This document shows, piece by piece, positions 17,488 to 26,603 of a DNA stretch of 64,000 nt. The notes under the pieces were generated by a model. It searched no databases and was not told the DNA's origin. It was given only the letters and a program-made list of their open reading frames with translations. The DNA comes from VXYL01 sp965243175 (GTDB lineage: Bacteria; Pseudomonadota; Gammaproteobacteria; Pseudomonadales; Azotimanducaceae), in the NCBI GenBank assembly GCA_965243175.1, contig OZ251532.1, positions 4,154,001-4,218,000 of the forward strand, written 5' to 3'. The stretch's first letter is position 1. Every line of letters begins with the position of its first letter. Position numbers and translations under genes: made by a program.

Positions 17488-17775
17488 ATGCACATCGGCG
17501 TCCTCGCTCTGGACTTCCACCTCGACGGCTGCCGCTCGCTGAAGGAGAAGCGGCGGCGCCTTGGCCGTCTGCGCGAGAAATTCGGGCGCATCGCCAATCT
17601 CGCGGTGTGCGAGAGCGGCTACCAGGACAACCACCGGCGATCCCGCTGGGAGATCGTCGCCGTGGCCGGCGACCCTGGCGTGGTGGAACGCTCGCTCGCG
17701 GAAGTGGAGCGGTGGGTGGCGCAGTTCGTGGACGCCACCATCGTCGACGTGGGCCGCGACGTGTTCGCGGGGTGA
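17488..17775 (+). CDS. DUF503 (YlxP-like) protein
   Basis: A small protein of 95 residues from ATG 17488 with AAGGA upstream. MHIGVLALDFHLDGCRSLKEKR and VCESGYQDNHRRSRWEIVAVA are the typical DUF503 blocks, and length fits the family. Members form a small ferredoxin-like fold of unknown function; in many bacteria the gene sits near infB and rbfA, but here it is between gap and a small membrane-protein gene in a likely gap-uvrC-pgsA transcription unit. Cytoplasmic. Confidence 0.8.
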   Translation: MHIGVLALDFHLDGCRSLKEKRRRLGRLREKFGRIANLAVCESGYQDNHRRSRWEIVAVAGDPGVVERSLAEVERWVAQFVDATIVDVGRDVFAG

Positions 17776-17778
17776 GCG

Positions 17779-18204
17779 ATGATCTGGACGTTGTTGTTCG
17801 GCGGCTTGCTGCTGGGCTGGATCTGGTGGCGCGGCGCCAGTCGGGCGCGGGAGAACTGGCTGCTCGATCTGAATCTGGTCGGCAAGTGGGAACTCGAAAC
17901 GTCGGCCCGGGACGACGGCGCGCAGCGTTCGCTGACGTTCAGCGGCGATCTGGCAGGCGGGCGCTACGTGGCCCGGGACGGCGACGCCGTGCATCGCGGC
18001 AAGTGGCGGCTCAGCGGCCACCTGCTGATGTTGGAACCCATCGAGTCGGAGTCCGGCGATCACCCTCCGGCGGCGCAGTTCGAGCTGCGTCTCTTCGCGC
18101 CGGGGCGCATCGGCCTCGACGGGCCGGGACGCAAGCGCGAGACCTATCGAAAGCGCGAAGGCAACGTCATTCCATTGGCGAGACGCCCCAGGCGACGCGG
18201 CTAG
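17779..18204 (+). CDS. hypothetical single-pass membrane protein
   Basis: A protein of 141 residues, starting three bases after the DUF503 stop and ending three bases before uvrC, so surely co-transcribed. Residues 1-18 (MIWTLLFGGLLLGWIWW) form one membrane anchor, followed by a soluble beta-rich part with GKWELE, RYVARDG and GKWRLSGHLLML segments that suggest a small lipocalin-like or META-like barrel. The C-terminus is basic (PLARRPRRRG). No family is recognised. Confidence 0.6.
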   Translation: MIWTLLFGGLLLGWIWWRGASRARENWLLDLNLVGKWELETSARDDGAQRSLTFSGDLAGGRYVARDGDAVHRGKWRLSGHLLMLEPIESESGDHPPAAQFELRLFAPGRIGLDGPGRKRETYRKREGNVIPLARRPRRRG

Positions 18205-18207
18205 GCG

Positions 18208-20049
18208 GTGGCGCCGCTCGACGACCCTGCGGCGCGCGCCGACGAGCGCCGACAAGCCCTCCTCGCCGGGCTGACCACCCGCCCCGGCGTCTACCGCATG
18301 GTGGGCGAAGGCGGCGAACTGCTCTACGTCGGCAAGGCGCGCAATCTGAAAGCGCGGGTGACGTCGTACTTCCGCGCCTCCGGTCTGGCGGCGAAGACCC
18401 TCGCCCTCACCTCCAAGGTGCGCGACGTGCAGGTGACGGTCACTGGCAGCGAGACCGAGGCGCTGCTGCTGGAACAGAGCCTCATCAAGGAGCACCGGCC
18501 GCGCTTCAACGTCGTGCTGCGCGACGACAAGTCCTATCCCTTCATCCACCTCAGCGAACACCCCTATCCGCGCTTGACGTTCCATCGCGGCGCCAGGCGC
18601 AAGGGCCGCTACTTCGGCCCGTTCCCAAGCGCCGCGGCGGTGCGCGACAGCATCAACATTCTGCAGAAGCTGTTCAGCATCCGGCCTTGCGCGGACACCT
18701 TCTTCAAGAACCGCTCGCGGCCCTGCCTGCAGTTCCAGATCAAGCGTTGCAGCGCCCCTTGCGTCGGCTTGATCGACCGCGACCGCTACGCCGAGGACGT
18801 GCGCTTGGCGGTGCTCTTCCTCGAAGGCAAGAGCGCGGACGTGCTCGCCGAGTTCAAGTCGCGCATGGAGCGGGCGGCAGAGGACCTGGCGTTCGAACGC
18901 GCCGCCCGCTACCGCGACCAGATCGGCCACTTGCGGCGCATTCAGGAGAGCCAGTACGTCCACGGCGAGGGTGGCGACGCGGACATCTTCGGCGTCGCCA
19001 CGCACGTCGGCCACGCCTGCGTGCAGGGCCTGTTCGTGCGCGGCGGGCGCTTGCTCGGCCACCGCACCTGGTTTCCGCGCAACGAGCTGGGCGTTGCCGA
19101 CGGCGAACTGCTGTTCGCGTTCCTTTCGCAATACTACCTGGGCGGAACCGAGCGCGAAGTGCCCCGCGCCGTGGTCGCCGCGGCGCCGTTCGGCGACGCG
19201 CCGCTGCTCGCCACGGCGTTGACGGAGAAGGCCGGGCGCAACACCGAGGTGGCGTGCCACGTGCGCGGCCAGCGCGCCCGGTGGGCGGCGATGGCCACCG
19301 AGAACGCCCAGCTGGCGCTCGACGCCTTCGTCGCCGACCGCAAGAACGTGCTTGGCCGCTTGGTGGACCTGCAAGCCGCGCTCGGCTGGGAGGACGTGCC
19401 GCAGCGTTTGGAATGCTTCGACATCAGCCACTCGGCCGGGGAAGCGACGGTGGCGTCGTGCGTGGTCTTCGACGCCAACGGGCCGCGCAAGTCGGACTAC
19501 CGCCGCTTCAACATCGAAGGCGTGCCCCGGGGCGACGACTACGGCGCCATCGAGCAGGCCATCCGCCGCCGCTACACGCGCCTGGCGGAAGGCGAAGGCA
19601 CGCTGCCGGACGCGCTGGTGATCGACGGCGGCAGCGGCCAGCTGGCGCGCGCCGCCGAGGTGCTCGAGCAACTGCAAGTGAAGGACGTCGCCATCATCGG
19701 CATCGCCAAGGGGCCGACCCGCAAGGCCGGATTGGAAACCATCGTCCTCGCCGACCAGGGCGAACTGGCGCTGCCGCCGAACGGCCCGGCGATGCATCTG
19801 CTGCAGCACATCCGCGACGAAGCCCATCGCTTCGCCATCGCCGGCCATCGCGGGCGACGGCAGAAGAAGCGGCGGCAGTCGGCGCTGGACGAAGTCGCTG
19901 GCGTCGGGCCGCGCCGCAAACGCGAACTGCTGGCACACTTCGGCTCCGTGGCTTCCATCAAGGGTTCGAGCGTTGAGGAGATTTCCAAAGTGCCAGGCAT
20001 CAGCCGCAAGCTGGCGGCGGACATTCACGGAGTGCTGCATGGCGGCTAG
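18208..20049 (+). CDS. uvrC: UvrABC excinuclease subunit C
   Basis: A full-length UvrC of 613 residues, read from GTG 18208; no later start keeps the GIY-YIG domain whole. Order: GIY-YIG nuclease domain (residues about 25-105, with GVYRM and LLYVGKARNLKAR) that makes the 3' incision; a Cys-rich segment (RPCLQFQIKRCSAPC); the UVR domain binding UvrB (about 205-240); the RNase H-like 5' nuclease domain with CFDISHSAGE and VIDGGSGQL; and two C-terminal helix-hairpin-helix motifs (VAGVGPRRKRELL, VPGISRKLA). It acts in nucleotide excision repair. The adjacent pgsA gene reproduces the uvrC-pgsA order of gammaproteobacteria. Confidence 0.97.
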   Translation: MAPLDDPAARADERRQALLAGLTTRPGVYRMVGEGGELLYVGKARNLKARVTSYFRASGLAAKTLALTSKVRDVQVTVTGSETEALLLEQSLIKEHRPRFNVVLRDDKSYPFIHLSEHPYPRLTFHRGARRKGRYFGPFPSAAAVRDSINILQKLFSIRPCADTFFKNRSRPCLQFQIKRCSAPCVGLIDRDRYAEDVRLAVLFLEGKSADVLAEFKSRMERAAEDLAFERAARYRDQIGHLRRIQESQYVHGEGGDADIFGVATHVGHACVQGLFVRGGRLLGHRTWFPRNELGVADGELLFAFLSQYYLGGTEREVPRAVVAAAPFGDAPLLATALTEKAGRNTEVACHVRGQRARWAAMATENAQLALDAFVADRKNVLGRLVDLQAALGWEDVPQRLECFDISHSAGEATVASCVVFDANGPRKSDYRRFNIEGVPRGDDYGAIEQAIRRRYTRLAEGEGTLPDALVIDGGSGQLARAAEVLEQLQVKDVAIIGIAKGPTRKAGLETIVLADQGELALPPNGPAMHLLQHIRDEAHRFAIAGHRGRRQKKRRQSALDEVAGVGPRRKRELLAHFGSVASIKGSSVEEISKVPGISRKLAADIHGVLHGG

Positions 20050-20070
20050 CAACACAAGCGGAAGGAACCG

Positions 20071-20634
20071 ATGACGACGCTGCCGAACATCCTCACGCTG
20101 GGGCGCATCGCCTTGATTCCGGTGTTCGCGCTCGTCTACATGGCGACGGAAACCTACTACTGGGTCGCCGCGATCCTGTTCGCGACCGCCGCGGCCACGG
20201 ATTGGCTGGACGGCTACTTGGCGCGACGCCTCGGCCAGACCACGCCGTTCGGGGCCTTCCTGGATCCGGTGGCGGACAAGCTCATCGTCGTCACCGCGCT
20301 GGTGCTGCTGATCGGCAATCACGGCAACCTGTGGCTGACCATCCCCGGCGTGGTCATCGTCGGTCGGGAAATCGCCATCTCGGCGCTGCGCGAGTGGATG
20401 GCGGAGATGAACCGCCGCGGCCTGGTCGCCGTCTCCTGGACGACGCGGGTGAAGACGGCCATGCAGATGGTCGCCATCGTCATCCTGCTGGCGAACCCGC
20501 CGGCGATGGTGCCGTGGGTGGTGGTGGGGCTGGTGCTGCTCTACGCGGCGGTGTTCATCACCATCTGGTCCATGGTCGCCTACCTGCGCGCCGCTTGGCC
20601 GTCGCTCAAGGAGGGCCTCTACGACGGGAACTGA
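20071..20634 (+). CDS. pgsA: CDP-diacylglycerol-glycerol-3-phosphate 3-phosphatidyltransferase
   Basis: A protein of 187 residues from ATG 20071 with GGAAGGAA upstream. The CDP-alcohol phosphotransferase signature DG(x2)AR(x8)G(x3)D(x3)D is complete in DGYLARRLGQTTPFGAFLDP and the following VADK. Several membrane helices surround it. It makes phosphatidylglycerophosphate, the committed step to phosphatidylglycerol and cardiolipin, in the inner membrane. The N-terminus MTTLPNILTLGRI is typical. It lies 21 bp after uvrC in the same unit. Confidence 0.96.
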   Translation: MTTLPNILTLGRIALIPVFALVYMATETYYWVAAILFATAAATDWLDGYLARRLGQTTPFGAFLDPVADKLIVVTALVLLIGNHGNLWLTIPGVVIVGREIAISALREWMAEMNRRGLVAVSWTTRVKTAMQMVAIVILLANPPAMVPWVVVGLVLLYAAVFITIWSMVAYLRAAWPSLKEGLYDGN

Positions 20635-20822
20635 AGTACGCCATGCTTCGACCGCCACCACATGGGTCTCGCGAGCGGCCGTCTGTGCCCGGTGCCCCGT
20701 TTTGTGCGACATGGCTGATAAATCGTGTAGGAAATTCGCCCGGCGTACACCACCGGCTTGAGAAAGTCGCCACCATGCGCACACTTCGACCAGACGGTGC
20801 GCGACAGTGGTACGCTCAAAGC

Positions 20823-21779
20823 ATGTCCTTGATGCACTCGCTCCATCGCCAGACGCCCGCGCCCCGCGCGAGGGTGGCCGTGCGCCTGCGGCCGGCCTTG
20901 GTGCCTGTGCCGGCCCAGCAGCCGGCGGATCCCCGCTGCGACTACATCCCCGTGCCGCCGGTCGGCTATGACGACGAAGGCTACCCGGTCGAGGACAGCG
21001 TGACCCAAAGCCAAAGGCACATGGACCAGACGGTGGACTCCTATGCGGCGCTGCGCGACTGGTGCCGGCGCAGAGCCCTCGGCCGGGGAGCGCGAGGGGA
21101 CCACACCGCGCATGAAGAGGCCCTGGGCGACGTGTTCTCCGACCTGCTCATGCCGTACCTGCGGGGGCAGAAGAACAAGGTGGTGTCGCCGGATCTGATG
21201 GTGTCGCTGCAGGCGGAGCGGCGCGAGGAGCGCACGTCGTACAGGTTGTGGGAGAACCCGACGCCGGAGTTCGTGCTGGAGTCGCTGTCGAACAGCACTT
21301 GGAAGGCCGACGTGGGGGAGAAGAAGCGGCTGTACCGGAGCTTGGGAGTGCGCGAACACTGGCTGTTCGACAACGCCGGCAAGCGCATCCCCGAGCAGCT
21401 GCGAGGGTATCGGCTGCGGCGGCACACGCATCGCGGGCGCACCGCGCATGTGTACGCCCTGGTGCGCCCGAACCGCTGGGGCCGCCGGGCGAGCGAAGTG
21501 CTGGGCCTTGATCTGTGCGTGCAGGATGGCGACCTGCGCTTCTACGACCCGGAGGCCGAAGAATTTCTGCTCAGGGTACGCGAGTCGCATGTCCGCGCCC
21601 GCGAAGCGGACGCCGAGCGAGCAGCCCGGCAAGCCGCCGAACGGCAGGCGGAGGCGGAGCGGGTCGAGCGCCAAGCCGCCGAACGGCGCGCCGAGGCCGA
21701 GCGGGTCGAGCGCCGGGCCGCCGAACGGCGCATCGCAGCGCTGGAGGCGCAACTGCAAGCGCTTCGCAAGTCCGACTAG
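20823..21779 (+). CDS. Uma2-family endonuclease-like protein with repeat tail
   Basis: A protein of 318 residues from ATG 20823. The central part (about residues 60-230) has the Uma2 (DUF820) pattern of a PD-(D/E)xK-like fold: VSPDLMVSL, EFVLESLSNSTWKADVGEKKRLYRSLGV and REHWLFD. The last 65 residues are a Glu/Arg/Ala-rich coiled coil built from a 14-residue unit. Uma2 proteins are numerous in cyanobacteria and some other phyla, and their role is unknown. A 188-bp spacer separates it from pgsA and holds no other gene that I recognise. Confidence 0.75.
   Translation: MSLMHSLHRQTPAPRARVAVRLRPALVPVPAQQPADPRCDYIPVPPVGYDDEGYPVEDSVTQSQRHMDQTVDSYAALRDWCRRRALGRGARGDHTAHEEALGDVFSDLLMPYLRGQKNKVVSPDLMVSLQAERREERTSYRLWENPTPEFVLESLSNSTWKADVGEKKRLYRSLGVREHWLFDNAGKRIPEQLRGYRLRRHTHRGRTAHVYALVRPNRWGRRASEVLGLDLCVQDGDLRFYDPEAEEFLLRVRESHVRAREADAERAARQAAERQAEAERVERQAAERRAEAERVERRAAERRIAALEAQLQALRKSD
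21631..21738 (+). repeat. 42-bp coding tandem repeat
   Basis: The block containing GCCGCCGAACGGC recurs at 21631, 21673 and 21715, an exact 42-bp period over about 2.6 copies. It encodes a 14-residue heptad-like unit (QAAERQAEAERVER) in the coiled-coil tail of the Uma2-like protein. The copies are near identical, so length variation between strains is likely. Confidence 0.85.
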
Positions 21780-21893
21780 CCGACTGCGGCTGCCTAGCCA
21801 GCGGGTTGGCCAAACTCCAGTCTCCGCCCACGGCGGACCTCACTCCGATTCGCCGTGGGCACGGACACCCGCGGCAGCTTCGCCGCCCTCGCC

Positions 21894-22553
21894 CTACAGC
21901 AGCGCCGGGTTGGGGTTGAAGTAGTGGCGCACGCCGTCCATGGCGCCGATCTGCTCTATCAGCGTTTCGTAGTGGCGTTCGTTGCTGGCGAAGTCGATCT
22001 GCGCCGCGTTCACGACCAGCAGGGGCGCATCGTCGTAGTAGTGGAAGAACTCGGCGTAGGCGGTGCTCAAGGTGGCGAGGTACTCGGAGCCGATGCGCTG
22101 TTCGTAGCCGATGCCGCGCCGCCGGATGCGCGCCAGAAGCACCGCCACCGGCGCTTGCAGGTAGATGACCAGGTCCGGCTTCGGCGGATCGATGCGCAGC
22201 CGTTCGACGATCTGCCAATACAACTTGATCTCGTTCTCGTCCAAGGTCGCTTCGGCGAACAGCCGATCCTTCTCGATGAGGAAGTCGGTCACCTGCATCG
22301 GCCCGAGCAGGTCGTCGCGGGCGAAGCGCGCCACTTGTTCGGCGCGGTGCAGCAGGAAGTAGAGCTGCGTCGAGAGCGCGTTGCGCTGGCCTTCGCGGTA
22401 GAAGCCGTCCAGAAACGGATTCGCCGCCGCCGGTTCCAGCACCAGTGGGTAGTGGAACGTATCCGCCAGGCGCCGCGCCAAGGTGGTCTTGCCGACGCCG
22501 ATCGGCCCTTCGACGGCGATGTAGCGCGGCGCCTTGGGGACAGCCTCTGCCAC
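21894..22553 (-). CDS. deoxynucleoside kinase
   Basis: A protein of 219 residues, start GTG 22553, one base after the pcnB stop. YIAVEGPIGVGKTTLARRLA holds the P-loop; FLIEKDRLFA is the substrate/ERS-like region; PDLVIYLQAPVAVLLARIRRRG contains the lid arginines. This is the deoxyguanosine/deoxyadenosine kinase (dNK) family, which phosphorylates deoxynucleosides in salvage. In many gammaproteobacteria a dNK gene lies near pcnB and folK; folK is not present here. Cytoplasmic. Exact nucleoside preference is not certain. Confidence 0.85.
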   Translation of the reverse strand: MAEAVPKAPRYIAVEGPIGVGKTTLARRLADTFHYPLVLEPAAANPFLDGFYREGQRNALSTQLYFLLHRAEQVARFARDDLLGPMQVTDFLIEKDRLFAEATLDENEIKLYWQIVERLRIDPPKPDLVIYLQAPVAVLLARIRRRGIGYEQRIGSEYLATLSTAYAEFFHYYDDAPLLVVNAAQIDFASNERHYETLIEQIGAMDGVRHYFNPNPALL

Positions 22554-22554
22554 C

Positions 22555-23970
22555 TTAGACGCCTGGCGCCGCGGCGACGGCGCCGCCCTCGCCCGCCGGC
22601 ATGTGCGCCATGTTCGCCCGAGCGCGTCGCCGCCGTCTGCGGCGGCGCTTGCGCGGAGGAGCGCTGCTGCTCGCTGCGGCAGCGGGAGAGTTCTCGGCGT
22701 CGAAACCAGTCTCATCGAACTCGCCGGACTGCGTCTCTGCCAACGCGGCGACCAGCGCTCCATCATCCTCTTGCACGTCGGTCCACCAAGCGCCCAGCTG
22801 CGCTGGCGCCTCGCCGCACTGGACGCGCAGCATCAGGAAGTCGTAGGCGGCGCGGAAGCGGCGGTGTTCGAGGAGTGCGGCGACGTTCTTCGGCGTGCGG
22901 CGCTCGAAGCGCGGCTGCAAAGCCCAGACGTCGCGCGCGAACCAGCCGTGCCGCCGCGGTACCGACATGGCCTGCTGGTTGCGCAGGGCCGCGCTTGCCG
23001 CTTCGTCCGGGTCCGGTAGTCGCCGCCGTTTGCCAGTGCCGAACGGCGTTGCGCGGGCGAGGTAGTCCCGCCACAGGAACGCCGCCAGCAGGAAGCCCGG
23101 CGTCACGGGCTTTCCTTCCGCCACCCGCTCGTCCGTGTTCGCCACGGCGATGCACCCCATGGCGTCGTCCGCGGCCGATGCCGGCAACAGCGTTTCCGTC
23201 AAGCCGTGTTCGCGGAGCAGCTCGAAGGCGCGCTGGCCGTGGCCGTGCAGGAACATCTTCGAGAACTCGTCGAAGAGCCGCGCCGGCGCGATGGCGGCCA
23301 GAAGGTCGGCGGTCGGCGCGATGGCGGCTTCCGTGCGCGGATGCAGCGCCAAGTCGAGCTTGGCGGCGAAGCGCAGCGCCCGCAGGATGCGCACAGGGTC
23401 TTCGCGGAAGCGCTCCTCCGGGTCGCCGATGACGCGCAAGACGCCGGCTTCGACGTCGGCCATGCCGCGGCAATAGTCCAGAACGACGTTCGCCTGCGGG
23501 TCGTAGTAGAGCGCGTTGATCGTGAAGTCGCGGCGGAAGGCGTCTTCGTCGATGCTGCCGTAGGCGTTGTCGCGCAGAATCAGGCCGTTCTCGGACACTT
23601 CGCCATCGGCGATCCCGCGGCCGTCGCTTGCGCGTCTAGCGAACGACGCGCCTGTCCTCGTCGTGGTGCCGCTGCTCGGGGCACCACGAAAAGTGGAGAC
23701 CTCGATGACTTCGCGCCGCATCCGCACGTGCGCGAGGCGAAAGCGCCGCCCGACGATGCGCACTCGGGGCAGTACGCCGCGCACGTCCTCGGGCGTAGCG
23801 CTGGTGGCGACGTCGAAATCCTTCGGCGTTCGTCCCAGCAGCAGGTCGCGCACGCAGCCGCCCACCAGATAGGCGTCGAAGCCAGCGTGGCGCAGCTGAT
23901 CAACGACGGCCACCGCGTTCACGGATACCCGTGAGCGGTCGATGTGGTGATCGGCGACCCGTAGCGGCAA
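22555..23970 (-). CDS. pcnB: poly(A) polymerase I
   Basis: A protein of about 471 residues. The nucleotidyltransferase head has LVGGCVRDLLLGRTPKDFDVAT (the GG...RD and DxD catalytic pattern), then IVGRRFRLAHV and RRDFTINALYYDP, as in E. coli PcnB. The C-terminus ends in a run of basic residues (RKRRRRRRRRA) and an Ala/Gly tail, also typical. It adds 3' poly(A) tails that speed RNA decay. The start is unsure: homology begins just before the segment RVADHHIDRS, so I use TTG 23970; an ATG at 24054 would add 28 residues without obvious homology and would crowd the divergent symporter promoter. Confidence 0.92.
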   Translation of the reverse strand: MPLRVADHHIDRSRVSVNAVAVVDQLRHAGFDAYLVGGCVRDLLLGRTPKDFDVATSATPEDVRGVLPRVRIVGRRFRLAHVRMRREVIEVSTFRGAPSSGTTTRTGASFARRASDGRGIADGEVSENGLILRDNAYGSIDEDAFRRDFTINALYYDPQANVVLDYCRGMADVEAGVLRVIGDPEERFREDPVRILRALRFAAKLDLALHPRTEAAIAPTADLLAAIAPARLFDEFSKMFLHGHGQRAFELLREHGLTETLLPASAADDAMGCIAVANTDERVAEGKPVTPGFLLAAFLWRDYLARATPFGTGKRRRLPDPDEAASAALRNQQAMSVPRRHGWFARDVWALQPRFERRTPKNVAALLEHRRFRAAYDFLMLRVQCGEAPAQLGAWWTDVQEDDGALVAALAETQSGEFDETGFDAENSPAAAASSSAPPRKRRRRRRRRARANMAHMPAGEGGAVAAAPGV

Positions 23971-24098
23971 GTGGCGAAGACTCGTGGATTGCGCGGCGCA
24001 TTGTACGACAACCGACGCCGAGTCGCTTCGGCACGGGCGACGCGGCTGCGGCACAGGGCGCTTGTATAGTGGCGGTCTGCTCTTCGGTGCGCGTTCAG

Positions 24099-25646
24099 GT
24101 GTCCGATCTCTGGTTGATCGCCGTCTTCTTCGGCTACCTCGCGGTGCTCATCGGCATTGCGCTGGTGCGCGCGAGGCGCATGGCGGCGATGTCGGACTAC
24201 GTGCTCGGCGGGCGGCGGATGGGCGCGTTCACCTCGGCGTTGAGCGCGAGTTCGTCCGGCACCAGCGGCTGGGCGATCCTGGTGTTCCCGGCGCTGGCCT
24301 TCCAGCACGGGCTGGGCGAGATGTGGACCGCGCTCGCGCTGGTCGCCGGCATCTGGTGCAGCTGGACGGTCATCGCCAAGCGGCTGCGCCGCTACACCAT
24401 CGAAGCCGGCGATGCGCTGACCATGCCGGAGTTTCTTGAACGCCGCTTCGCGGACGAAACGGGCGCGCTGCGTACCGTGGCCGCGCTGGTGACGATCTTC
24501 TTCATCGTCTTCTACGTCGCCTCCGGGCTGATCGCCGGCGCCAAGCTGCTGAACACCGCGTTCGGGCTGCCGCAGACCGCTGGCGTTCTGGCGACGTTGC
24601 TGGCCGTCGCCTCCTACACGTTCATCGGCGGCTTCGTCGCGGTGTCGCGCACGGACGTCTTCCAGGCGACGATGATGCTCTTGGCGCTGATCGTCATGCC
24701 GCTGTGGTTGATCGTGGTGGCGGACGCGCCGTTCGCCGGCCTCGGCGCGAAGACGCCCGGCTTCTGGAATCCGCTCACCGACCGCGCTGGCGAATCCATC
24801 GGCGTCGTCTTCCTGCTCTCCGCGCTCGGCTGGGGCCTCGGCTACCTGGGTTCGCAGCGCGTGGTGCAGCGGTTCATGGCGGTGGAGAGCGAAGCGCGGA
24901 TTCCTTGGGCGCGCAACATCGGCACGGCGTGGATGTTCCTGCTCTACCTGTTCGCGTTGCTGTTCGGCCTGGTGGCGCTGCCGGCCTTGGCGGAAGTCGG
25001 GCGGCTGGAGGACGTGCTGGCCGACCCGGAGCGGGTCTTTCTGGTGGCGAGCCAGGTGTTCTTCCATCCGCTCGTAGGCGGCCTTCTGCTTTCGGCGGTG
25101 ATCGCCGCGGTGATGAGCACCGCGGACTCGCAGTTGCTGCTGGCCTCCGCCGTGGCCACCGACGATCTGCCGGTGGTGCGCCGCTTCGCGCTTTCCCTCG
25201 ACGCCAAGGATCGAGTGTGGCTGGGGCGGGCGTTTCTGGTGGCGGCCGGAGTCGTCGCCGCGGCGCTCTCGATCTTCAGCGAAGAGTCCGTGTTCGCGCT
25301 GGTCTCCTACGCTTGGGGCGGCATGGGCGCTGCGTTCGCGCCGGTGACGGTGCTGGCGCTCTACTGGCGGCGCTTCAATGCGGCTGGCGCCCTGGCGGCG
25401 ATGGTGGCGGGCACGCTCGTCGCCACCATCTGGGGCTACTTCGACGGTGGGCCGCTCGGCGTGATGGACATCCAACCGGCCGCTCCGGGCTGCACCGTGG
25501 CGGTGCTCGCCGGCGTGGTTGCGACACTGGCGACCGCGCCGCCATCGAAGGAGGTGACCGAACTCTTCGACGTCGTGGCGAAGGCGGCAAGGGCGCTCGA
25601 CGCGCCGCAGCAAAGATCGCCCGCTTCTGCCATGATGCGCCGATGA
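24099..25646 (+). CDS. sodium:solute symporter, PutP-like
   Basis: A protein of 515 residues from GTG 24099, with about 12-13 membrane helices. The pattern (DYVLGGRRMG, SASSSGTSGW, EFLERRF, GYLGSQRVVQRF, SAVIAAVMSTADSQLL) is that of the SSS family, near the Na+/proline symporter PutP. It should import a small solute with sodium across the inner membrane. The stop overlaps the start of the dioxygenase gene (ATGA), suggesting that the transported compound may be a substrate or precursor for that enzyme. Proline is only one option. Confidence 0.88.
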   Translation: MSDLWLIAVFFGYLAVLIGIALVRARRMAAMSDYVLGGRRMGAFTSALSASSSGTSGWAILVFPALAFQHGLGEMWTALALVAGIWCSWTVIAKRLRRYTIEAGDALTMPEFLERRFADETGALRTVAALVTIFFIVFYVASGLIAGAKLLNTAFGLPQTAGVLATLLAVASYTFIGGFVAVSRTDVFQATMMLLALIVMPLWLIVVADAPFAGLGAKTPGFWNPLTDRAGESIGVVFLLSALGWGLGYLGSQRVVQRFMAVESEARIPWARNIGTAWMFLLYLFALLFGLVALPALAEVGRLEDVLADPERVFLVASQVFFHPLVGGLLLSAVIAAVMSTADSQLLLASAVATDDLPVVRRFALSLDAKDRVWLGRAFLVAAGVVAAALSIFSEESVFALVSYAWGGMGAAFAPVTVLALYWRRFNAAGALAAMVAGTLVATIWGYFDGGPLGVMDIQPAAPGCTVAVLAGVVATLATAPPSKEVTELFDVVAKAARALDAPQQRSPASAMMRR

Positions 25647-26503
25647 CTCGCTATTCCCACATCGAGGTCTCGCCGCTCACGCCCACCATCGGCGCCGTGG
25701 TGCATGGCGTCGACCTGGCGCAGCCGTTGAGCGACGCGGCGTTCGAGGAAATCCACGCGGCGTGGATGGCGCATCTGGTGCTGTTCATGCGCGATCAACG
25801 CATGACGCCAGCCCAGCATCTGGCGTTCGGCAAGCGTTTCGGCGAACTGCACATCCATCCGGCGGCGCCCTACGCGCACGGCAATCCAGCGCTGATGGTG
25901 ATCTGCACCGACGCCGATTCCAAGCGCAACAACGGCAGCGGCTGGCATTCGGACGTCTCGGCCGACGAAGAGCCGCCGCTCGGCAGCATCCTGCACCTCC
26001 ACGAGGTGCCGGAACAAGGCGGCGACACGGTATTCGCCAACATGTACGCGGCCTACGAGGCGCTGAGCGACCCGATGCGCGACCTGCTGGATGGCCTCAC
26101 GGCGCGGCACGAAGCCGACTACACCGGCTACTACGGCGACCACCAGCCGCAGCGCGAGTTCCCCCGCGCTTCGCATCCGGTGGTGCGCACGCACCCGGTC
26201 ACCGGCCGCAAGGCGCTGTTCGTCAACGCCGGCTTCACGCGCCACATCGAGGGCCTGAGCAGGCGCGAAAGCCGGGCGCTGCTGGACATGCTGTTCGAGC
26301 ACGTCAAGAACCCGACCTTCGCCTGCCGCTTCGAATGGCGTCCGCACTCGCTGGCGATGTGGGACAACCGCTGCGTCCAGCACATGGCCATCTGGGACTA
26401 CCACCCGCAAACACGCAGCGGCCTGCGCGTGACGATAGGGGGCGATCGACCACGCGGACCGGTTTCGCCAGCTTGCGCAGGGCGACCGGAGCATACCGTT
26501 TGA
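25643..26503 (+). CDS. TauD/TfdA-family Fe(II)/2-oxoglutarate dioxygenase
   Basis: A protein of 286 residues from ATG 25643, overlapping the symporter stop by 4 nt. The iron-binding pair HxD is in GSGWHSDVSADEEP; the distal His is in WDNRCVQHMAIWDY, and the 2-oxoglutarate-binding Arg in TRSGLRVT. Family members hydroxylate or cleave small acids such as taurine, 2,4-D and alkyl sulfates. The C-terminus is odd: after LRVTIGGDRP it runs into RGPVSPACAGRPEHTV rather than the family's usual VKGDRPF ending. A fragment with that usual ending lies 1.8 kb downstream (28220-28280), past the PDDEXK_9 gene. Confidence 0.88.
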   Translation: MTRYSHIEVSPLTPTIGAVVHGVDLAQPLSDAAFEEIHAAWMAHLVLFMRDQRMTPAQHLAFGKRFGELHIHPAAPYAHGNPALMVICTDADSKRNNGSGWHSDVSADEEPPLGSILHLHEVPEQGGDTVFANMYAAYEALSDPMRDLLDGLTARHEADYTGYYGDHQPQREFPRASHPVVRTHPVTGRKALFVNAGFTRHIEGLSRRESRALLDMLFEHVKNPTFACRFEWRPHSLAMWDNRCVQHMAIWDYHPQTRSGLRVTIGGDRPRGPVSPACAGRPEHTV

Positions 26504-26603
26504 GCCTTGCGCAGCTCCGCTGGCGCATTTCCATAGGGAATCGGCGAACCGCTACACGGCGGGCGCTTTGACCCTCCATCCGCAGGGGGCTAATGTGCTT
26601 CCC

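Noticed and set aside
17350..20784. A 1144-codon open frame on the minus strand
   Set aside because: It runs antisense to gap, the DUF503 gene, uvrC and pgsA, all clearly real; its sequence is His/Arg/Gln-rich with no motif. Long antisense frames are normal at this GC content.
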